Notes: a model not told the origin generated them from the sequence alone. A stretch of 64,000 nt of DNA from CmP2 sp052084925 (GCA_052084925.1 JBQDEV010000002.1:1-64000); one strand, 5' to 3'; positions 24,410 through 33,054 are shown, numbered from the stretch's first letter. Made by a program: numbers and translations.

Positions 24410-25665
24410 CCCAGGATTCCATGACCAGCCACCTGCCGGTGCAGTTCGAGCAGATCGAGGCCGCTCGCGCCGCGTTGGAGGGCGTGGTGCTGACCACCCC
24501 CATGGACCACTCACGTGCCCTGGGACGTGCCATTGGCGCGACCGTGCATCTGAAGTGCGAGAACCTCCAGCGTGCGGGATCGTTCAAGGTCCGCGGCGCG
24601 TACGTGCACATGGCATCCCTCAGTGAGGAAGAGCGGGCCCGTGGTGTGGTCGCCGCCTCGGCCGGCAACCACGCTCAGGGCGTTGCCCTGGCAGCCAAGA
24701 GGCTGGGCATCAAAGCCACGATCTTCATGCCACAGGGTGTCGCGCTGCCGAAGCTGCAGGCCACTCAGGACCACGGCGCGGTCGTGAAGCTGCACGGCAA
24801 CAATGTCGATGAGGCACTGGCGGAGGCACAACGGTATGCGGAAGATTCCGGAGCCGTCTTCATCCACCCCTTCGACAATCCGCACGTGGTGGCGGGCCAG
24901 GGGACCATCGGACTTGAGATCCTGGAGCAGCAGCCCGACGTCGACACCATCGTGATGGGAATCGGCGGCGGAGGACTGCTAGCTGGCGTGGCTGTGGCCG
25001 TGAAGGAGATGGCACGCCGACAGGGCCGCACCATCAACATCATCGGCGTTCAGGCAGCCAACGCGGCGGCGTACCCGCCCTCCCTGGCGGCCGACGCTGT
25101 GGTGCCGCTCTCCAATGTCTCCACGATCGCCGACGGCATCGCCGTGGGACGCCCTGGTCAGATCCCGTTCCAGATCATCAAGGAGCTCGTGGACGGCGTC
25201 GTGACCGTCACCGAGGAAGAGATCGCCAACGCTCTGGTGTTCCTGCTTGAGCGCTCGAAGATGGTGGTGGAACCGGCGGGTGCTGTGGGCGTAGCCGCGT
25301 TGCTCGCCGGCAAGCTCGACGATCTGGGGATCGAGTCCACCTCGACCGTGGCGCTGCTCTCGGGCGGCAATATCGACCCGATGCTGATGCTGAAGGTGAT
25401 CCAATCCGGGCTCGCCGCCGCCGGACGCTTCCTGACCGTGCGCATCGCGCTGCGGGATCGACCCGGTGAACTGATGACCATCTCGCGGATCATTGCCGAA
25501 TCGGAAGCGAACGTCACCCGCGTGGACCACTCCCGGATCGGCGACACCCTGGGCCTCGGCGACGTCCACATCACTATCGACATGGAGACTCGCGGCCGGG
25601 ACCACTCCGAGGACGTGCTCGGTCGACTGCGCGCCGCCGGGTACCAGCCGATCACGCAGAACTAG
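24406..25665 (+). CDS. ilvA: Threonine ammonia-lyase (threonine dehydratase)
   Basis: 419 residues. It deaminates threonine to 2-oxobutanoate with pyridoxal phosphate, the first step towards isoleucine, or threonine breakdown. The PLP lysine is K61 in 'GSFKVRGA'. 'SAGNHAQGVA' near 85-94 and the glycine loop 'GIGGGGLLAG' near 185-194 bind the cofactor. A C-terminal ACT domain (about 335-419) suggests allosteric control. Length and single ACT domain match the shorter form, so a catabolic role is possible. The GTG overlaps the AI-2E stop. The stop overlaps the convergent gene by 3 nt (CTAG). Confidence 0.92.
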   Translation: MTQDSMTSHLPVQFEQIEAARAALEGVVLTTPMDHSRALGRAIGATVHLKCENLQRAGSFKVRGAYVHMASLSEEERARGVVAASAGNHAQGVALAAKRLGIKATIFMPQGVALPKLQATQDHGAVVKLHGNNVDEALAEAQRYAEDSGAVFIHPFDNPHVVAGQGTIGLEILEQQPDVDTIVMGIGGGGLLAGVAVAVKEMARRQGRTINIIGVQAANAAAYPPSLAADAVVPLSNVSTIADGIAVGRPGQIPFQIIKELVDGVVTVTEEEIANALVFLLERSKMVVEPAGAVGVAALLAGKLDDLGIESTSTVALLSGGNIDPMLMLKVIQSGLAAAGRFLTVRIALRDRPGELMTISRIIAESEANVTRVDHSRIGDTLGLGDVHITIDMETRGRDHSEDVLGRLRAAGYQPITQN

Positions 25666-26201
25666 TCGGCGGCCGGGGACTCCTCGCGGGTGAACAGCCC
25701 CGGATAGTCGACGACGAGCCCGGCTCCGTCGACCGTGAGGGTGCGGGAGAAATCTGAGTCCATCGACTCGTAGAGATACTCCTGTGCCGCGGTACGCGTG
25801 TAACGCTGAGGATCCGTGGTGACCGTACCTGCCGGCAGGTCGACGTACGCGGTGACGATCTCCGCGCTCGCTCCGACCGGCAACTCGAGCCTGCGGATGG
25901 GCAACGTGTTGCTGAAAGGGGAGACCGACAAATCCACGTCGTTCGCGGCCGCCAGATCCCGGCGAGGTTCTCCATCGACCGTCCAGCCATCGGCGGTGCG
26001 CTCGACGCGCAGCTGACGATCGCCGATCGTGAGGCTCAGCCGGGTGAACTGCCACGCGGAGGTGGCTCGCAGCGTGTACTCGATGGGATCGGCCAGTCCG
26101 CTCACGGTGCTTCGCACCAGGACGCCGTGCTCATCCTGCTCCAGCCCGCACTGCTCCACCGTGGCGGGATCGGTGAGGCTGAGCCAGCGCGTGGTGATCA
26201 T
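25662..26201 (-). CDS. Putative glycolipid-binding family protein
   Basis: 179 residues, all beta-rich with no signal peptide. The layout resembles the putative glycolipid-binding family (PF06475-type): an early 'GLADPIEYTLRATSAWQFTR' strand region around 35-54, 'DLSVSPFSNTLPIRRL' around 90-105 and 'PQRYTR' near 130-135. No enzyme motif is visible. It begins 10 nt after the stop of the GPP34-like gene, so the two form an operon. No ribosome-binding site is seen, so translation may depend on coupling. The family call is from pattern memory. Confidence 0.65.
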   Translation of the reverse strand: MITTRWLSLTDPATVEQCGLEQDEHGVLVRSTVSGLADPIEYTLRATSAWQFTRLSLTIGDRQLRVERTADGWTVDGEPRRDLAAANDVDLSVSPFSNTLPIRRLELPVGASAEIVTAYVDLPAGTVTTDPQRYTRTAAQEYLYESMDSDFSRTLTVDGAGLVVDYPGLFTREESPAAD

Positions 26202-26211
26202 TGGAACCGAG

Positions 26212-26871
26212 TCAGGCCAGCCGTGACTTGCTGAACAGCGCGGGAACCGAGTCGGCCTTCTGCCGGATCACGTACACGCCGGGCAGATGGCCCACCCGGT
26301 CATTGACGCGCGAGGAGAAGTCCGCTGTCGACCAGGTCTCGAGTCCGGGCTCGCCGCCGAGCACCACGGCGGCGGCGTTGAGCGCCTCAAGAACGCCCAG
26401 AACGAACCGGTCAGAGGCCTCGAGGGTGCCCTCACCGGAGAGCAGGGACGCCAGTCGTGCCCGCAGCTCGTCGGCCGCATCGCCGTGCTCTTCGAACGTG
26501 GAGGCGCCAATCTTCTTCGGGTGCTCCAGCACCGCATCCCGGTCGGCCAGGTCACTACCCACGGCCGGTACCGGATTGAGCTTGGAACGACCGACCAGCT
26601 TCGAGAGCTGCTGGTCGGTGTAGGGATCCAGCGCGTCCAGGGTGGGCTGGAGGGCGCCGAGGTCCGAATGGTCGGCAAGGACAACCGAGACCTTGGGGTC
26701 ATCCTGCTGTCCGGGTTCGGCCCGGTCCCAGGGGCCGAACTTGACCGCGCCGGCCTCGTGCAGGTCGGTGATCGCCGCGGCGACGAGTGCCTGATCCAGC
26801 AGCCCGGAGACGGGTGCCAAGGCGTCGCGATGCTTCAGGGTGGCCAGGAAGAGTTTCTCTACAGTCAACAC
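26212..26871 (-). CDS. GPP34-like protein (Golgi phosphoprotein 3 fold)
   Basis: 219 residues from GTG at 26871. The opening 'LTVEKLFLATL', followed by 'LLDQALVAAAITDLHEAGAV', matches the helical start of GPP34/GOLPH3-type proteins. In eukaryotes these bind PI4P; in actinobacteria their role is unknown. A longer frame begins at an ATG at 26919, but TAGGCT sits 7 nt before the GTG. The family also normally starts right at this motif, so the shorter form is preferred. It is paired with a glycolipid-binding-like gene, which would suit a lipid-linked role (inference). Confidence 0.62.
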   Translation of the reverse strand: MLTVEKLFLATLKHRDALAPVSGLLDQALVAAAITDLHEAGAVKFGPWDRAEPGQQDDPKVSVVLADHSDLGALQPTLDALDPYTDQQLSKLVGRSKLNPVPAVGSDLADRDAVLEHPKKIGASTFEEHGDAADELRARLASLLSGEGTLEASDRFVLGVLEALNAAAVVLGGEPGLETWSTADFSSRVNDRVGHLPGVYVIRQKADSVPALFSKSRLA

Positions 26872-26878
26872 ATCGTTC

Positions 26879-26884
26879 AGCCTA
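26879..26884 (-). promoter_or_regulatory. -10 box of the GPP34-like gene (leaderless spacing)
   Basis: TAGGCT on the minus strand lies 7 nt before the GTG at 26871. Confidence 0.55.
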
Positions 26885-26932
26885 GCAAGCACCGGCCCGT
26901 GGTGAGCAGTGCTGAGCACCCGGGGAACAAAA

Positions 26933-26968
26933 CGGCGGGGACCTCACCGTGTGGTGAGGTCCCCGCCG
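26933..26968 (-). terminator. Intrinsic terminator of greA
   Basis: A perfect 16-bp stem (26933-26948 with 26953-26968) with a 4-nt loop is followed on the minus strand by TTTTGTT. This is a textbook Rho-independent terminator, 18 nt after the greA stop. Confidence 0.9.
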
Positions 26969-26986
26969 TCGTGTTCGTGCGGTGGG

Positions 26987-27484
26987 TCAGGCCTTGTAGG
27001 GCGTGACGTTCTTCAGCTCGACGCTAATGTCCTTGCCGTTGGGCGCGGTGTAGGAGACGGTGTCTCCGGCCTTGGCACCGTGGATGGCCTCGCCCAGCGG
27101 AGAGCGCTCCGAGTACACTTCGAGCTTCTCGCCGTCGGCGGCGATCTCGCGGTTGCCGAACAGGAACGTCATGTCGTTTCCTGCCACCACCGCGGTGACC
27201 ACCATGCCTGGCTCAACGACGCCGTCATCGGCAGGCGCGTCGCCGACGCGGGCGTGCTCGAGGAGGTGCTTGAGCTCGAGAATGCGGCCCTCGTTCTTGG
27301 ACTGCTCCTCGCGTGCAGCGTGGTAGCCGCCGTTCTCCTTAAGGTCGCCCTCATCGCGTGCCTGTTCGATGCGATCGATGATCTCCTGGCGTCCGGGGCC
27401 GGAAGCGAACTCCAGCTCCTTGCTGAGACGGTCGTAAGCCTCCTGGGTCAGCCAGGGGGTCGAATCGTTGTTGCTCATGGCCAT
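26987..27484 (-). CDS. greA: Transcription elongation factor GreA
   Basis: 165 residues. It rescues backtracked RNA polymerase by stimulating transcript cleavage. The N-terminal coiled coil (about 12-82) carries the acidic tip 'EQARDEGDLKENGGYHAAREEQ' region at about 40-61. The C-terminal FKBP-like domain ends with 'YSERSPLGEAIHGAKAGDTV'-type residues at about 127-146. AAGGAGG lies 4 nt before the first ATG (27484) and 10 nt before a second in-frame ATG (27478), so either may be used. A 115-nt leader is likely from a TAGACT at 27609-27614. Confidence 0.93.
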   Translation of the reverse strand: MAMSNNDSTPWLTQEAYDRLSKELEFASGPGRQEIIDRIEQARDEGDLKENGGYHAAREEQSKNEGRILELKHLLEHARVGDAPADDGVVEPGMVVTAVVAGNDMTFLFGNREIAADGEKLEVYSERSPLGEAIHGAKAGDTVSYTAPNGKDISVELKNVTPYKA

Positions 27485-27714
27485 GAGGCCTCCTTAATAG
27501 CGGTCAACTTTCACGTCATAGAACGAGCCCCGCCGTCAGGCGGGCGCAGGGTGAAGAGGATCATCACCGGCGCGACGCCCATGGCGGGGCAGGGAACTGT
27601 TGACCCACAGTCTAACAGCCGAGTCCGACGGGGGCCGAGGACCAAGACCGGGCCGTCACCTGCGCTGTCAGCGAAATCGAGGAGCGAGAAATACCGGGCG
27701 GATGCGAGCCCGAA
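27485..27714 (-). promoter_or_regulatory. greA upstream region with -10 candidate and leader hairpin
   Basis: On the minus strand TAGACT (27609-27614) is a plausible greA -10. A GC-rich hairpin with one bulge (27527-27534 with 27539-27545) lies 43 nt before the greA start. It could be a leader structure or the end of the DUF4307 transcript. I see no open frame of interest in these 230 bases. Confidence 0.35.
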
Positions 27715-28212
27715 TCAGGATTCGGTATTGATGTACTGAATGTTGCTCGGGCCTTCCCCGGCGTACCAGCAGGTGTCGACGACGCCGCTGACGCCCAGGC
27801 CGTCGGTGCGCAGCGGGGTCTCGTAATAGCGGGTCATGTCGGAAGGACGGGTGGCCGCCCCCTCGGGCTCGGGGCCGATCGTCACGGTATCGAAGCCCAC
27901 CACCGCATAGTTTTCGGCGAGGATCTGCACCGCGCAGGTCACGGTGGCCTCGGGTTCCTTGGTCAGCTGGAAGGTCACCGCGGCCTCCTGCTCGGAGACG
28001 ATGCTGTAGCCAACATCCTTCCAGCTCAGCCGATCTGCGGTGGCCGAATAGGCGAACCACACGGTGACCAGCACCGCGGCGATCAGGGCGGCAACGGCTG
28101 CGGTGATGCCCCAACGGCGGGCGCGCGGCGTCGTCGTGCTTTGGGCGCGTCCATATCGATTCGCTAAGCTGTCCTCGGCGACATGGCCTGCGGGCTGGGG
28201 CTGCTGATCCAT
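27715..28212 (-). CDS. DUF4307 family membrane-anchored protein
   Basis: 165 residues. A cytoplasmic head (about 1-34), one membrane helix (about 35-55) and an outer beta domain with 'WKDVGYSIVSEQEAAVTFQL' residues around 64-83 fit DUF4307. Two cysteines (near 95 and 150) could form a disulfide outside the cell. The position between greA and mca is the same as in Mycobacterium, where the function is likewise unknown. TAGGAT lies 8 nt before the ATG. Confidence 0.85.
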   Translation of the reverse strand: MDQQPQPAGHVAEDSLANRYGRAQSTTTPRARRWGITAAVAALIAAVLVTVWFAYSATADRLSWKDVGYSIVSEQEAAVTFQLTKEPEATVTCAVQILAENYAVVGFDTVTIGPEPEGAATRPSDMTRYYETPLRTDGLGVSGVVDTCWYAGEGPSNIQYINTES

Positions 28213-28220
28213 AGGCCTCT

Positions 28221-28226
28221 ATCCTA
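28221..28226 (-). promoter_or_regulatory. -10 box of the DUF4307 gene (leaderless spacing)
   Basis: TAGGAT on the minus strand lies 8 nt before the ATG at 28212. Confidence 0.5.
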
Positions 28227-28277
28227 GCCCGTGCGCGGCGCCACTCATTCGTCCATGACAGGAGTACGGACACAACC

Positions 28278-29339
28278 GTGGAGAATCAGAACCCTGATCA
28301 GCCGAGTCTCAACGACGCCTCCGATCACCAGGAATTCGGCGTTCCCGTGGGGCAGCGCGACTATGGCACCCTTTCGCCGACGGCATCCCATGCCGCCGAC
28401 GAGGCCTCACGGGTCCCCGAATCCACCGGATTGCGCCTACTGGCAGTGCACGCCCACCCTGACGACGAGTCGTCGAAGGGCGCGGCGATGATGGCCGCTT
28501 ACTCGGCGGCCGGCGCCGAGGTGATGGTGGCCACCTGCACCGGCGGCGAGGCCGGAAGCCTGCTGAACCCGCACTACGGCGACGACATCCGCCTGCATCG
28601 GGATATGACCTCGGTGCGCCGCACCGAGATGAACGAGGCCGGGGAAGCATTGGGTATCGAGCACCGGTGGCTGGGGTTCGCGGACTCGGGGCTGCCCGAG
28701 GGCGACCCGTTGCCCGAGCTGCCTTTCGGTGCCTTCGCGACGCTTCCGCTGGAGCAGACCGTGGCCCCCCTGGTGCGCCTGATCCGTTCGTTCCGTCCGC
28801 ATGTGATTATCTCCTACGATGAGATCGGCGGGTACCCGCACCCCGACCACATCCGCTCCCACGAGATCACCGTGGCGGCCTATCAGGAGTCCGGGGATCC
28901 GGAGAAGTATCCGGGGACCGGTGAGCCCTGGGAGATCTCGAAGCTCTACTACGATCGGGCGTTCAACCCGGACAAGTACCGGGCGCTGCACCGGGCGTTC
29001 GTCGAGAGCGGCGAGGATTCTCCCTATGCTGACCGCATCGCCTGGTACCAGCGCATCCTCGAGGAAGACGATGACTCCTCCGGCGGTTTCCGCCCCACCC
29101 GGCACGAAGTGACCACGCAGATCCACGTTGCCGACTTCTTGGAGCGCCGTGACGCCGCGCTGCGGGCTCACCGCACCCAGATCGACCCCGAGGGCCCGTT
29201 CTTCATGGCCCCCAACGACCTGATCCGCACCACCTGGCCCTGGGAGGATTACGTGCTGATCGACTCCCGCGTCGAGACGAAGCTGCCCGAAACCGACTTG
29301 TTCGCCGGACTTCGGTCAGCCGCGCACAGCGGCCGGTAG
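28278..29339 (+). CDS. mca: Mycothiol S-conjugate amidase
   Basis: 353 residues. It cleaves mycothiol conjugates of toxins into a mercapturic acid, which is exported, and GlcN-Ins, which is recycled. It is a strong marker for a mycothiol-making actinobacterium. The zinc site of the LmbE/PIG-L fold is visible: 'AVHAHPDDESSKGAA' with H60 and D63, and 'GGYPHPDHIR' near 183-192. The chain matches Mca rather than MshB in its 'YYDRAFNP' region and long C-terminus. The first 50 residues are an extension not found in typical Mca. The GTG at 28347 is an alternative start, so the N-terminus is uncertain. Confidence 0.93.
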   Translation: MENQNPDQPSLNDASDHQEFGVPVGQRDYGTLSPTASHAADEASRVPESTGLRLLAVHAHPDDESSKGAAMMAAYSAAGAEVMVATCTGGEAGSLLNPHYGDDIRLHRDMTSVRRTEMNEAGEALGIEHRWLGFADSGLPEGDPLPELPFGAFATLPLEQTVAPLVRLIRSFRPHVIISYDEIGGYPHPDHIRSHEITVAAYQESGDPEKYPGTGEPWEISKLYYDRAFNPDKYRALHRAFVESGEDSPYADRIAWYQRILEEDDDSSGGFRPTRHEVTTQIHVADFLERRDAALRAHRTQIDPEGPFFMAPNDLIRTTWPWEDYVLIDSRVETKLPETDLFAGLRSAAHSGR

Positions 29340-29347
29340 CGGCGGCG

Positions 29348-29353
29348 TAGACT
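29348..29353 (+). promoter_or_regulatory. -10 box of the small TM gene downstream of mca
   Basis: TAGACT lies 8 nt before the ATG at 29362. Confidence 0.45.
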
Positions 29354-29361
29354 GGATCATC

Positions 29362-29736
29362 ATGTTCTTTTTCGAAGCAGCCGTTGAGCCGAGCCCCGGC
29401 GTTCAAGAGCCGACCCTGCGTCCAGGACTCGACGAGAGCGAGATCTCCCCGGGCATTGAGGGCTTCCTGTTAACCGCGCTGATGGTCGCCTTCGCCGTGC
29501 TGGTGCTGAACCTGATGATCCGCTCGATCCGCAAGGTGAAGCTGCGTTCGGAGACGGCCGAAGACATGCTGGTCGAGCGCTACCAGGGCTACCTCAGCGA
29601 CGAGAAGCGTCAGCGCGCCGAGGACGACGGCGAGCTCTCACCGGACAAGACCGAGCTGTACCGCCAGAAGTACCCCGGGTATCTGGACAGCCCGACTCCG
29701 GAACCAAAATCCCCGGATTCCGGCCGCGAATTCTGA
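29362..29736 (+). CDS. Small single-helix membrane protein next to mca
   Basis: 124 residues. A short outer head (about 1-33), one membrane helix (about 34-53), a basic stop (RSIRKVKLR) and a charged cytoplasmic tail. A protein of this layout follows mca in mycobacteria too, so its place is conserved although its function is unknown. Codon 37 (29470-29472) is TTA, a rare leucine codon here, so its translation needs the UAA-reading tRNA. Confidence 0.75.
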   Translation: MFFFEAAVEPSPGVQEPTLRPGLDESEISPGIEGFLLTALMVAFAVLVLNLMIRSIRKVKLRSETAEDMLVERYQGYLSDEKRQRAEDDGELSPDKTELYRQKYPGYLDSPTPEPKSPDSGREF

Positions 29737-29781
29737 TCAGCCGAACCCTCGGCTCATCCCTCAGTTCCTTCGTCGACGCCG

Positions 29782-30492
29782 TCAGGCCAGCACCGCGAAC
29801 ATGATCGCGATGTAGTGGCAGACGAACCCGCCCACGGTGAACGCGTGGAAGAGCTCGTGGAAGCCGAACCACTCGATGTTGATGTTCGGGCGCTTCAGCG
29901 CGTAGAAGACCGCTCCCGCGATGTAGCAGGCGCCTCCGGCACAGGTCATAATGGCGGCCACGGGCTGCGCCTGGAAGAACTCACCCAGGTAGAGCACGGC
30001 GGCTAGTCCCAGCGCCACATAGATCGGGGTGTAGAGCCAGCGCGGGGCGTCGGTCCACACCAAGCGGAAGATCACCCCGGCCACGGCTCCGATCCAGACC
30101 AGGGTGAGCAGGATCGTGGCCTGCTCGGTGCTCAGCAAGGCCAGCGAGAGCGGCGTGTAGGTTCCGGCGATCACGAGCATGATGTTCGTATGGTCGAGCC
30201 GTTTCAAGGTGCGTGCCACCTTCGGAGTCCATTGCACCAAGTGGTAGGTTGCCGAGACGGAGAACAGTAGCAGACCAGTCACCGCGTACACGGCCGACGC
30301 CCACGTCAGTGCCGTCGTCGGGGCCAGCACGATGAGCACGATCCCGGCCGCCAGGGCCAAGGGGGCCGTCGCCAGGTGGATGATCCCACGCATCTTGGGT
30401 TTGAACTCGGGATGCGTCACATCCGTGATCCGGTCGATTCGCCAGCGTCGTTCGCGGGGGTGTCGCGGGGGATGTGGCTGCGTCATCGTCAT
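29782..30492 (-). CDS. Haemolysin III / PAQR-family membrane protein (TrhA-like)
   Basis: 236 residues with seven membrane helices. Family residues are visible: 'HPEFKPKMRGIIHL' near 25-38 before helix 1, 'SATYHLVQW' near 74-82 with its conserved histidine, and 'GFHELFHAFTVGGFVCHY' near 208-225 with the C-terminal histidines that bind metal in PAQR proteins. Bacterial members affect membrane-lipid balance; actual haemolysis is doubtful. TACAAT lies 6 nt before the ATG at 30492, which I prefer to a longer frame. A homologue lies before the Z-prenyl synthase in Mycobacterium as well. Confidence 0.88.
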   Translation of the reverse strand: MTMTQPHPPRHPRERRWRIDRITDVTHPEFKPKMRGIIHLATAPLALAAGIVLIVLAPTTALTWASAVYAVTGLLLFSVSATYHLVQWTPKVARTLKRLDHTNIMLVIAGTYTPLSLALLSTEQATILLTLVWIGAVAGVIFRLVWTDAPRWLYTPIYVALGLAAVLYLGEFFQAQPVAAIMTCAGGACYIAGAVFYALKRPNINIEWFGFHELFHAFTVGGFVCHYIAIMFAVLA

Positions 30493-30498
30493 GGGCTC

Positions 30499-30504
30499 AT
30501 TGTA
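30499..30504 (-). promoter_or_regulatory. -10 box of the haemolysin III gene (leaderless spacing)
   Basis: TACAAT, one base from consensus, lies on the minus strand 6 nt before the ATG at 30492. Confidence 0.6.
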
Positions 30505-30617
30505 CGTGGCTCCTACGTGGCGGTGCCGAGGCTTGATCGGGTTTCCGCTACGGTAGTTCACAGGGCCGCCCCATCACCTCGGCGGTGGCCGCACAGGAGC
30601 AGAAGGAGACCTCGACC

Positions 30618-31388
30618 GTGCTCACCCAGTTGCTGTACCGGTTCTATGAGCGCAGGCTCCAGGCCGAGCTGGACGGCGCTGATCTTCCCCAGCACATTGG
30701 TGTGGTCCTGGATGGAAACCGCCGTTGGGCCAAGGCAGCCGGGGAGACCACCGCGCGCGGCCATCAGGCCGGGGCCGACAAGATCCTGGAATTCCTCGGC
30801 TGGTGTGACGAAATGGGGATCCGCATGGTTACCCTCTACCTGCTGTCCACGGAGAACCTGAACCGTCCCGCCGAGGAACTGACGCCCTTGATCGGCATCA
30901 TCTCCGACACCCTGGACCGACTGGAGCGCGGCCTGGACAACGGACACCGACTCCGAGTGCACCCGGTGGGTTCGCCCTCGATGCTGCCCGCGGAACTCGC
31001 CGAGCAGGTTCAACGTCTGGGGGAGGAGACCGCCGAGATCGAGGGAGTCCACGTCAACGTCGCCGTCGGCTACGGCGGCCGACAGGAGATCGTCGACGCC
31101 GTGGGCGAGTTGCTGGACGACGCCGAGCGGGCCGGGAAGACGCTGACCGAGGTCGCCGAGACACTGTCGGTGGAGGCCATTTCCGACAAGCTGTACACCC
31201 GCGGGCAGCCGGACCCGGACCTCGTGATTCGTACATCCGGTGAACAGCGGCTCTCCGGGTTCCTGATGTGGCAGTCTGCGTACTCAGAGTTCTACTTCTG
31301 CGAGGCACTGTGGCCGGATTTCCGCCGCGTGGACTTCATGCGCGCGCTGCGCGATTTCGCCTCCCGCCATCGCCGCTTCGGCTCTTAA
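30618..31388 (+). CDS. Z-isoprenyl diphosphate synthase (UppS family)
   Basis: 256 residues from GTG at 30618, with AAGGAG 9 nt upstream. It condenses isopentenyl diphosphate onto an allylic primer to make cis-prenyl diphosphates for carrier lipids. The catalytic Asp is D32 in 'HIGVVLDGNRRWAK', and 'RTSGEQRLSGFLMWQSAYSE' lies near 202-221. Its place beside haemolysin III matches mycobacterial Rv1086, a short-chain Z,E-farnesyl diphosphate synthase. It may therefore make a short product rather than the C50/C55 carrier. Product length cannot be read safely from the sequence. Confidence 0.9.
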   Translation: MLTQLLYRFYERRLQAELDGADLPQHIGVVLDGNRRWAKAAGETTARGHQAGADKILEFLGWCDEMGIRMVTLYLLSTENLNRPAEELTPLIGIISDTLDRLERGLDNGHRLRVHPVGSPSMLPAELAEQVQRLGEETAEIEGVHVNVAVGYGGRQEIVDAVGELLDDAERAGKTLTEVAETLSVEAISDKLYTRGQPDPDLVIRTSGEQRLSGFLMWQSAYSEFYFCEALWPDFRRVDFMRALRDFASRHRRFGS

Positions 31389-31545
31389 CCGAGCGTTCAC
31401 CGATGTTCACCTGACATTCACGCTGCACGTCAACTCTGGACGCACGGCTCTTCTAGCGTGAGCATTGTCAGAAGGACACAGCCGCAGCGTCCACCCCGGC
31501 CGTCACGGCTGGTCCTCTTCAGATCCCTGTTAAAGGAGACGATGA

Positions 31546-32871
31546 GTGCGAACCTACGTGCTGGATACCTCGGTCCTGCTGTCCGACCCCCGAGCCATGA
31601 CTCGGTTCGCGGAGCATCGTGTGGTGCTGCCCCTGGTGGTGATCATGGAGCTGGAGCACAAACGGCACGACCCGGAACTGGGATTCTTCGCACGCACCGC
31701 GCTGCGCCTGCTCGATGACCTGCGCGTGACCCATGGATCGCTCTCGGAACCGGTCCCCATCGGCGACGACGGCGGGGTGTTGCGCGTGGAGTTGAACCAC
31801 ATCTCCGTGGAGGTGCTCCCGCACGGATTCCGCAATGCCGACAATGACACCCGCATCCTCGCCGTGGCGAAGTCGCTCTCGGATGAGGGAGAGGACGTCA
31901 CCGTCGTTTCCAAGGACCTGCCCATGCGGGTGAAGGCCTCCGCGCTGGGCCTGGCCGCGGACGAGTACCGCAACGAATTCGTCAAGGACACCGGGTGGAC
32001 CGGCATTCGGCGCATCGACGTGGCCGACGAAGCGATCGACCAGCTCTACCAGGGGCAGGAGCTGGAATGGCGCGAACTCGTCCCCGCCGTCGGGAACCAG
32101 CCGGAGGCGCAGTCCGACTCTCCCGCTCCGGTGAACACCGGTCTGGTCCTCTCCAGCGCCGGTTCTTCCGCCCTGGGCCGGGTGATCGGTGAGGATCGGG
32201 TTCAGCTGGTGCGCGGCGACCGGGACGCCTTCGGCGTGCACGGCCGCTCGGCCGAACAGCGCCTGGCCATGGAACTGCTGCTGGATCCCACGGTCGGCAT
32301 CGTCTCGCTCGGCGGCCGGGCGGGTACGGGGAAGTCCGCGCTGGCGCTCGCGGCCGGGCTGGAAGCCGTGCTGGAACGCCAGGAGCACCGCAAGATCATC
32401 GTCTTCCGCCCGCTCTACGCGGTGGGCGGCCAGGACCTGGGCTACCTGCCCGGCACCGAGTCCGAGAAGATGGGCCCCTGGGGTCAGGCGGTCTACGATA
32501 CGCTGACCGCCCTGGTGTCCACCGCCGTGATGGATGAGATCGTCGACCGGGACCTGCTGGAGGTGCTGCCGCTGACGCACATCCGCGGCCGATCCCTGCA
32601 CGATGCCTGGGTGGTGGTTGATGAGGCCCAGTCGCTGGAGAAGAACGTGCTGCTCACCGTGCTCTCGCGCATCGGGCAGAACTCCAAGGTCGTGCTCACC
32701 CACGACGTCGCCCAGCGCGACAACCTGCGGGTGGGACGCCACGACGGGGTGGCGGCGGTGGTGGAGAAGCTCAAGGGCCACCCGCTGTTCGGCCACATCA
32801 CCCTGACCCGGTCCGAGCGCTCGCCGATCGCCGCCCTGGTGACCGACCTGCTGGAGGATCGCTCGCACTGA
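31546..32871 (+). CDS. PhoH family protein with N-terminal PIN domain (PhoH2-like)
   Basis: 441 residues. The N-terminal PIN nuclease domain (about 1-150) starts 'YVLDTSVLLSDP' and has further acids in 'MELEHKRHD' and 'NDTRILAVAKSL'. The C-terminal PhoH ATPase (about 220-441) has Walker A 'GRAGTGKSALAL' near 259-270 and Walker B 'WVVVDEAQSLE' near 354-364. In mycobacteria PhoH2 acts as an ATP-dependent RNA unwinding and cleaving enzyme. GTG at 31546 has AAGGAG 7 nt upstream. No antitoxin-like gene precedes it: the preceding 157 nt hold no clear small frame. Confidence 0.92.
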   Translation: MRTYVLDTSVLLSDPRAMTRFAEHRVVLPLVVIMELEHKRHDPELGFFARTALRLLDDLRVTHGSLSEPVPIGDDGGVLRVELNHISVEVLPHGFRNADNDTRILAVAKSLSDEGEDVTVVSKDLPMRVKASALGLAADEYRNEFVKDTGWTGIRRIDVADEAIDQLYQGQELEWRELVPAVGNQPEAQSDSPAPVNTGLVLSSAGSSALGRVIGEDRVQLVRGDRDAFGVHGRSAEQRLAMELLLDPTVGIVSLGGRAGTGKSALALAAGLEAVLERQEHRKIIVFRPLYAVGGQDLGYLPGTESEKMGPWGQAVYDTLTALVSTAVMDEIVDRDLLEVLPLTHIRGRSLHDAWVVVDEAQSLEKNVLLTVLSRIGQNSKVVLTHDVAQRDNLRVGRHDGVAAVVEKLKGHPLFGHITLTRSERSPIAALVTDLLEDRSH

Positions 32872-32901
32872 GGTCAGTTCCTCTCCCTCTCGGGACGAAA
32901 A

Positions 32902-32937
32902 AGTGGGGGCCGCCGCGATACCGCGACGGCCCCCACT
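32902..32937. terminator. Bidirectional terminator between phoH and rhomboid
   Basis: An 11-bp perfect stem plus four inner pairs (32902-32917 with 32922-32937) is followed on the minus strand by TTTTTCGT. It is therefore a true intrinsic terminator for the rhomboid gene and probably also stops phoH reading through. Confidence 0.85.
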
Positions 32938-33054
32938 GAGTGATATTCGCTCGTACTGGAGGGGGATGAGCACGAGCCACGATCACTCTGGCCATAGTTC
33001 CGCCATTGGGGGGAGGGAACCATGGAGTCGTGCCTCCGCCTTCCAGTCTACTGA

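Noticed and set aside
31389..31545. Antitoxin-like small gene before PIN-PhoH
   Set aside because: Mycobacterial PhoH2 can have an upstream antitoxin frame, but this 157-nt gap shows only short frames without a ribosome-binding site; the GTG at 31458 frame runs out of register into phoH.
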